Below are positions 60,650-64,000 of a stretch of 64,000 bases of DNA, piece by piece. The translations under genes were made by a program, and so were the position numbers. The first letter of the stretch is position 1; every line of letters starts with the position of its first letter. Under the pieces are notes generated by a model. That model worked only from the letters and a program-made list of their open reading frames with translations. It ran no database searches and was not told where the DNA came from. Origin of the DNA: Anaeroglomus sp964630775 (GTDB lineage Bacteria; Planctomycetota; Phycisphaerae; Sedimentisphaerales; Anaerohalosphaeraceae); contig CAZVYY010000002.1 in the NCBI GenBank assembly GCA_964630775.1, positions 62,001-126,000 on the forward strand. Reading direction: 5' to 3'.

Positions 60650-61240
60650 TTATTTGAATAATTCGGCGGTTAACTGCATTTCCATCGCATCACGAAGCTG
60701 GGCCACCAGCACGTCCACGCTGGCATTGATTCGGACCTTGCCGCTGGTCAGAATAAAACCGCCGGAGATATCTTCCCGGGTCGAACTCAGGCGAAGGTGT
60801 CCTTTGCCCTGTCCGGCCAGCTCTCCATTGATGCGGTTGAGAAAGTCCTGATTGATCCGGCTTTCGTGACGGCCGACAATGACTTCTTCCTGGCCGGTCT
60901 GAACCGACTTGTGAAGCAGCCGTTTCATCAGCTCCAGATACTCCCCGTCGGGCATCTGTTCAATGCGCTGCTTGACCCGTGCAAAAAGCTCATCCAGAAC
61001 CTGGCCCTTGGCGGCCAGCAGCTCCCGGGCATTCTGCATCCGGGCGGCGGCCAGCATGCGGGCCAGCTTATCCTGACCTGCGGCCTCGGCGGCCTTGCTG
61101 GTTTCACTGGCAAAGACGCCAAGTTCCTGGTCCAGCCGCTGTTTTTCCTTGCCGGCAGTCTCCCGGGCGGCGGCCAGGATCTTGTCCGCCTCGGCTTTGG
61201 CCTGAGACACTATCTTTTGTACTACCTGTTCGGCGTTCAT
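60650..61240 (-). CDS. atpE: V-type ATPase subunit E (peripheral stalk)
   Basis: 196 aa. The N-terminal half is a long helix (QKIVSQAKAEADKILAAARE; LGVFASETSKAAEAAGQDKL; ARMLAAARMQNARELLAAKG), and the C-terminal head contains SSTREDISGGFILTSGKVRI and VDVLVAQLRDAMEMQLTAEL, as in subunit E. It forms the stator with subunit G/H, whose gene is probably the fragment at 63952. It precedes atpC by 20 bases. Confidence 0.92.
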   Translation of the reverse strand: MNAEQVVQKIVSQAKAEADKILAAARETAGKEKQRLDQELGVFASETSKAAEAAGQDKLARMLAAARMQNARELLAAKGQVLDELFARVKQRIEQMPDGEYLELMKRLLHKSVQTGQEEVIVGRHESRINQDFLNRINGELAGQGKGHLRLSSTREDISGGFILTSGKVRINASVDVLVAQLRDAMEMQLTAELFK

Positions 61241-61276
61241 AATAGACCTTGTATTAAAGGGCTGATGGATTCGTGA

Positions 61277-61774
61277 TTAGGCGCCGACTTTGATACCCAG
61301 CATCAGCGTCAGCAGCGAAATCAGGAAGCCCAGAATCGCGTACAGTTCGATCATAGCGGCAAACACGACACCGGCCTTGAACGCCAGTTCCGGACGTTTG
61401 GCGGCCATCATGATACCCGCAGCACCGGTTCTGCCCTGGTGAATGGCACTAAGCATACCCGCAACCGCTACCGGCAGACAGGCGGCCAGAATCTGAAGCC
61501 CCTGGGCCCAGGTCACGGCATAGACGGCATCAAACCCGGCGAAGATATTGAGCTTAATCATCACAAACAGCCCAACAACAAAGCCGTAAATACCCTGTGT
61601 ACTGGGCAGTACGACCAGCAGCATCAGAATACCATACCGTTCGGGTTTTTCGCTCAGAACCGCAGTCGCGCTTTTACTGGCTACGCCAAGACCAATGGAA
61701 GATCCGATACCAGACAGAAATACCGCTATTGCCATACCGGTTAACGCGAATACTAAACCCATGCTTTCCAACAT
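61277..61774 (-). CDS. atpK: V-type ATPase rotor subunit K, predicted Na+-binding
   Basis: 165 aa with four helices from a duplicated hairpin, as in Enterococcus hirae NtpK. The first hairpin holds LPSTQGIYGFVVG and the second IHQGRTGAAGI and FAAMIELYAILGF. By comparison with NtpK, whose Na+ is bound by Leu61, Thr64, Gln65, Gln110 and Glu139, the equivalents here are Leu56, Thr59, Gln60, Gln113 and Glu143, all retained. Only the second hairpin has the ion-binding carboxylate. So the ring is predicted to carry Na+ rather than protons. The start has an aaagga site ten bases upstream. Confidence 0.95.
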   Translation of the reverse strand: MLESMGLVFALTGMAIAVFLSGIGSSIGLGVASKSATAVLSEKPERYGILMLLVVLPSTQGIYGFVVGLFVMIKLNIFAGFDAVYAVTWAQGLQILAACLPVAVAGMLSAIHQGRTGAAGIMMAAKRPELAFKAGVVFAAMIELYAILGFLISLLTLMLGIKVGA

Positions 61775-61865
61775 ACTCTAAATCCTTTCTTCTTTTTATA
61801 AGCTCGTGTGTCTCTTTGCTTGTCTGTTTATTTAGGTTAATCCGCTCTCGACAGATCGATTCGTT

Positions 61866-63839
61866 CTATTTAACCTGAATATGCTTATATTCTTTTTGCA
61901 GCGGGGCGAAGTCACGACCGCCGCCGACGAAAAATTTCGGGAAAAACTCCACAAACTGCAACCGCATCGTATGGACAAACGCGCCCAGTACCGACAGGGC
62001 GACATTAAACAAGTGGCCGCCTGCAAACAACAACGCTCCCAGCAGCCAGCCAACATACGGAACATCGGCGACCAGTTTTACTAACACATTGATTGCCATT
62101 CCGAAACCGGAGCCGACCATCCCCAGCGCCATCAGACGGGCGTAGCTGAGTACGTCGCCCATATAAAAGACGGTGCTGAAGAGTTGATAAACACCCAGTC
62201 CAATTCGACCTCCCCATCCAACGTCTCGAGCGGTGAATAGCAAAATTGCCACGGAGGTGCAAATTGCGATAATACCGCATGGTTTGCCCAGGGTCGCCGG
62301 CAGCATGCCGCCTTTGGCAAGTCCCAGGCACAGCAGGGCATTCAGGTGAATAATCCAGGTCAATTGATCCCAGATTGCTGCGGCGATGTCTTTTTTCGCC
62401 AGATTGGCAAACAACGCGATAAACAATCCAAACTGAATTTGAATATATCCAATCCCTAAAGACAACAGAAAGAATGTCATCGGCTGAGTCATTGGATCAA
62501 ACAGCATCAATTTCTGCCGAATGCCATCTAATGCGGTTCTTAACGCATGGCCTTCGGGAATGAGAGATATAATAGAGTCCCCAAACCAGCTTCCGGTAAT
62601 CGCCCCGGCCAGCGTTGTGGTAATGCCGCAGACCAAAAGCATCCACAACATCTTTTTATCGCCCTGAGCCTTCCAGACGGCCCAGGCCAGTATGGCCACC
62701 AGAATCAGGCCATAGCCGCCATCGGCCATGCACAATCCGAAAAATATCGCGAAAAACGGAGCCAGAAACACCGTTGGGTCTATCGAAGAGGGGATCGGCA
62801 TGCCATACAGCCGTGTGACCGTTTCAAACGGACGGACATACTTGGCATTTTCAATTTCCACCGGCACTTCTTCATCTTTGCCTGGCTCAATGGGAGCGAT
62901 ATCCGCCCCGTCAAACGGCTCAAGCAGTTTGACTAATTGCGGATAATCTTTCTTTTTTACCCAGCCTTCAAAGAAAATGGTCGAATCGGTTGCCGGGGCC
63001 GTACATTGGGTCTGTTTGCGGAGCATGAAATTGTGATAATGATCCGCCAGAATCTCCAGTTTCAGTCGTTCTGCGGCAATTTCAGTCGCGGTTTTATAAG
63101 CGTTGGCCAGTTCGCGTTCGATTTCAGCGATGCGTCCTTGACGCTGTGCAATATTGTCTGCGACAGTTCCCTTAAGCCCTTCGAAGCTGGCTGGTTCAAA
63201 TTCACAGGAACGCAGCGCTTTCTGCACGTCCTGGGCGACTTCTTTCATGCAAAAGATCAGGCAGGGCTGCGTGGTAATGCTGCCGCCGACGGTCTGGACC
63301 GCGGCCTGGAATTCTTCTAATTTAGCGATTGCGGCTGCAAAATGCTGTCGGGGCAGTATCCCGATGAAGCAGGCAGCGGTTTCCAGTGTGCCTAACTGTT
63401 CTAAAGGGGTTTGCAAGTCCTTCCAGGCAGAGAGTTTCTGGATTTCTGTACGAAGCGAGTCCAATTGGCTCTGATATTTCTCAATCGCATTCTGAGTGCG
63501 CTCTGTTTTATCCAGTAATATCAGTGCTGATGAACCCAATACGATTTCGGTATAAACCTTCTTATTGACTTCAATCAAAGGACGCAGGGCCGACCGGCCA
63601 TCCTTTTGTGTGGCAAAGGGCTTTAGAAATGCAATGGCCTTATCCAGCCGGGCGACCAGCTCTTCAGTGTCCTTGGGCCGCTTGGTGTCCATCTCCAGTT
63701 CGGGCCATTCCTTGCTGACCATGGCCCGTTCCGCATTGAGAATTTCGATGATACCGGCATCCTGCAGGGCAGAAATTAACTGTCCCGCCTGGCTGCGGTG
63801 TGCCGCAATCATCACTTTTTGCATGGGGGCTATCGCCAT
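61866..63839 (-). CDS. atpI: V-type ATPase subunit I (membrane stator, a-type)
   Basis: 657 aa. The first half is soluble with long helices (KVMIAAHRSQAGQLISALQD; IEILNAERAMVSKEWPELEM), and the second carries about eight membrane helices (FFAIFFGLCMADGGYGLILV; LWMLLVCGITTTLAGAITG; GDVLSYARLMALGMVGSGFG; LGAFVHTMRLQFVEFFPKFF). The GDVLSYARLMALG and VHTMRLQFVEFFPKF segments belong to the ion half-channels and contain the essential Arg. It provides the ion pathway opposite the K ring. It is the first complete gene of the operon, preceded by the probable G/H fragment. Confidence 0.95.
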   Translation of the reverse strand: MAIAPMQKVMIAAHRSQAGQLISALQDAGIIEILNAERAMVSKEWPELEMDTKRPKDTEELVARLDKAIAFLKPFATQKDGRSALRPLIEVNKKVYTEIVLGSSALILLDKTERTQNAIEKYQSQLDSLRTEIQKLSAWKDLQTPLEQLGTLETAACFIGILPRQHFAAAIAKLEEFQAAVQTVGGSITTQPCLIFCMKEVAQDVQKALRSCEFEPASFEGLKGTVADNIAQRQGRIAEIERELANAYKTATEIAAERLKLEILADHYHNFMLRKQTQCTAPATDSTIFFEGWVKKKDYPQLVKLLEPFDGADIAPIEPGKDEEVPVEIENAKYVRPFETVTRLYGMPIPSSIDPTVFLAPFFAIFFGLCMADGGYGLILVAILAWAVWKAQGDKKMLWMLLVCGITTTLAGAITGSWFGDSIISLIPEGHALRTALDGIRQKLMLFDPMTQPMTFFLLSLGIGYIQIQFGLFIALFANLAKKDIAAAIWDQLTWIIHLNALLCLGLAKGGMLPATLGKPCGIIAICTSVAILLFTARDVGWGGRIGLGVYQLFSTVFYMGDVLSYARLMALGMVGSGFGMAINVLVKLVADVPYVGWLLGALLFAGGHLFNVALSVLGAFVHTMRLQFVEFFPKFFVGGGRDFAPLQKEYKHIQVK

Positions 63840-63951
63840 TGTCTATCCCCGTCGTAACATCGATTCATTTAGAAAACAGGGAATAACCCCTGTTTTGTCA
63901 ATTATTTACGTTGTACAGTTCGCCGGAATTACAGAGTCGCAGAAAGTGGTG

Positions 63952-64000
63952 TCAACTCCACAGCGAAGCCAAAACCTTGCCGGCCAGCTCATCAATCTTG
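63952..64000 (-). CDS. C-terminal end of a gene, probably V-type ATPase subunit G/H
   Basis: On the minus strand the window opens in frame with KIDELAGKVLASLWS and a TGA stop, so only 15 residues are seen. The place directly before subunit I is taken by subunit G/H (Thermus order G-I-K-E-C-F-A-B-D), and the helical, Ala/Leu-rich ending is compatible. The identity is inferred from position. Confidence 0.5.
   Translation of the reverse strand, partial: KIDELAGKVLASLWS

Noticed and set aside
1..64000. CRISPR arrays, prophage or insertion sequences
   Set aside because: No regularly spaced direct repeats, integrase, transposase or phage structural gene was found in the reading frames.

Overview
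The window looks like a chromosomal segment of a Gram-negative, probably anaerobic bacterium of the Planctomycetota, most likely Phycisphaerae (Sedimentisphaerales-like). I infer this from secreted glycoside hydrolases with planctomycete-style dockerin-like tails, a PEP-CTERM protein, a pseudopilin of the kind abundant in that phylum, a Thermus-order V-type ATPase, Kdo transferase (outer membrane LPS) and meso-DAP peptidoglycan genes. No phage, insertion sequence or CRISPR array was seen.

Layout. 1-294 is the end of murB. 753-7811 is a secreted carbohydrate cluster: a two-module surface protein, a clan GH-A hydrolase, a PEP-CTERM protein, a pseudopilin and, divergently, a LamG-GH43 enzyme. 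7933-10884 holds an acetyltransferase, a membrane protein and a LarA-like racemase. 11184-14183 is a GH92 mannosidase with chitobiase-type and PA14 modules. 14663-18595 is a group of four envelope proteins, ending with a caspase-fold lipoprotein that lacks the usual His. 18637-18709 is tRNA-Arg. 18775-25329 (minus strand) is an operon iorA-iorB-paaK-dctP-dctQ-dctM, suited to uptake and CoA activation of aryl acids and their interconversion with aryl-pyruvates. 25654-35585 holds waaA, a GT4, truA, asd, ridA, mraY, murF, a Tat-dependent aldo/keto reductase and murE. 35787-45000 carries a transglutaminase-like protein with a CGGC protein, a lipoprotein, priA, tRNA-Pro, a frameshifted dockerin protein, a LacI regulator and a LuxR-type response regulator. 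45320-49070 has a hybrid histidine kinase, a redoxin and a NIPSNAP-like Tat protein.

49082-53073 (minus strand) is the most unusual locus: a membrane protein with a C-terminal GrpE-like domain, a lid-less Hsp70, and a DjlA-like TM-TerB-J protein. Together they form an apparent complete Hsp70 cycle (exchange factor, chaperone, J-partner) with both cofactors tethered to the membrane. Upstream is a polytopic membrane protein with a helical-repeat-like tail. 55256-64000 (minus strand) is a V-type ATPase operon in the order (G/H)-I-K-E-C-F-A-B-D. Its K subunit retains every Na+ ligand known from Enterococcus hirae NtpK, so the enzyme is predicted to be Na+-coupled.

The work is by eye from sequence and translations. 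Family names rest on recognised motifs, not searches.
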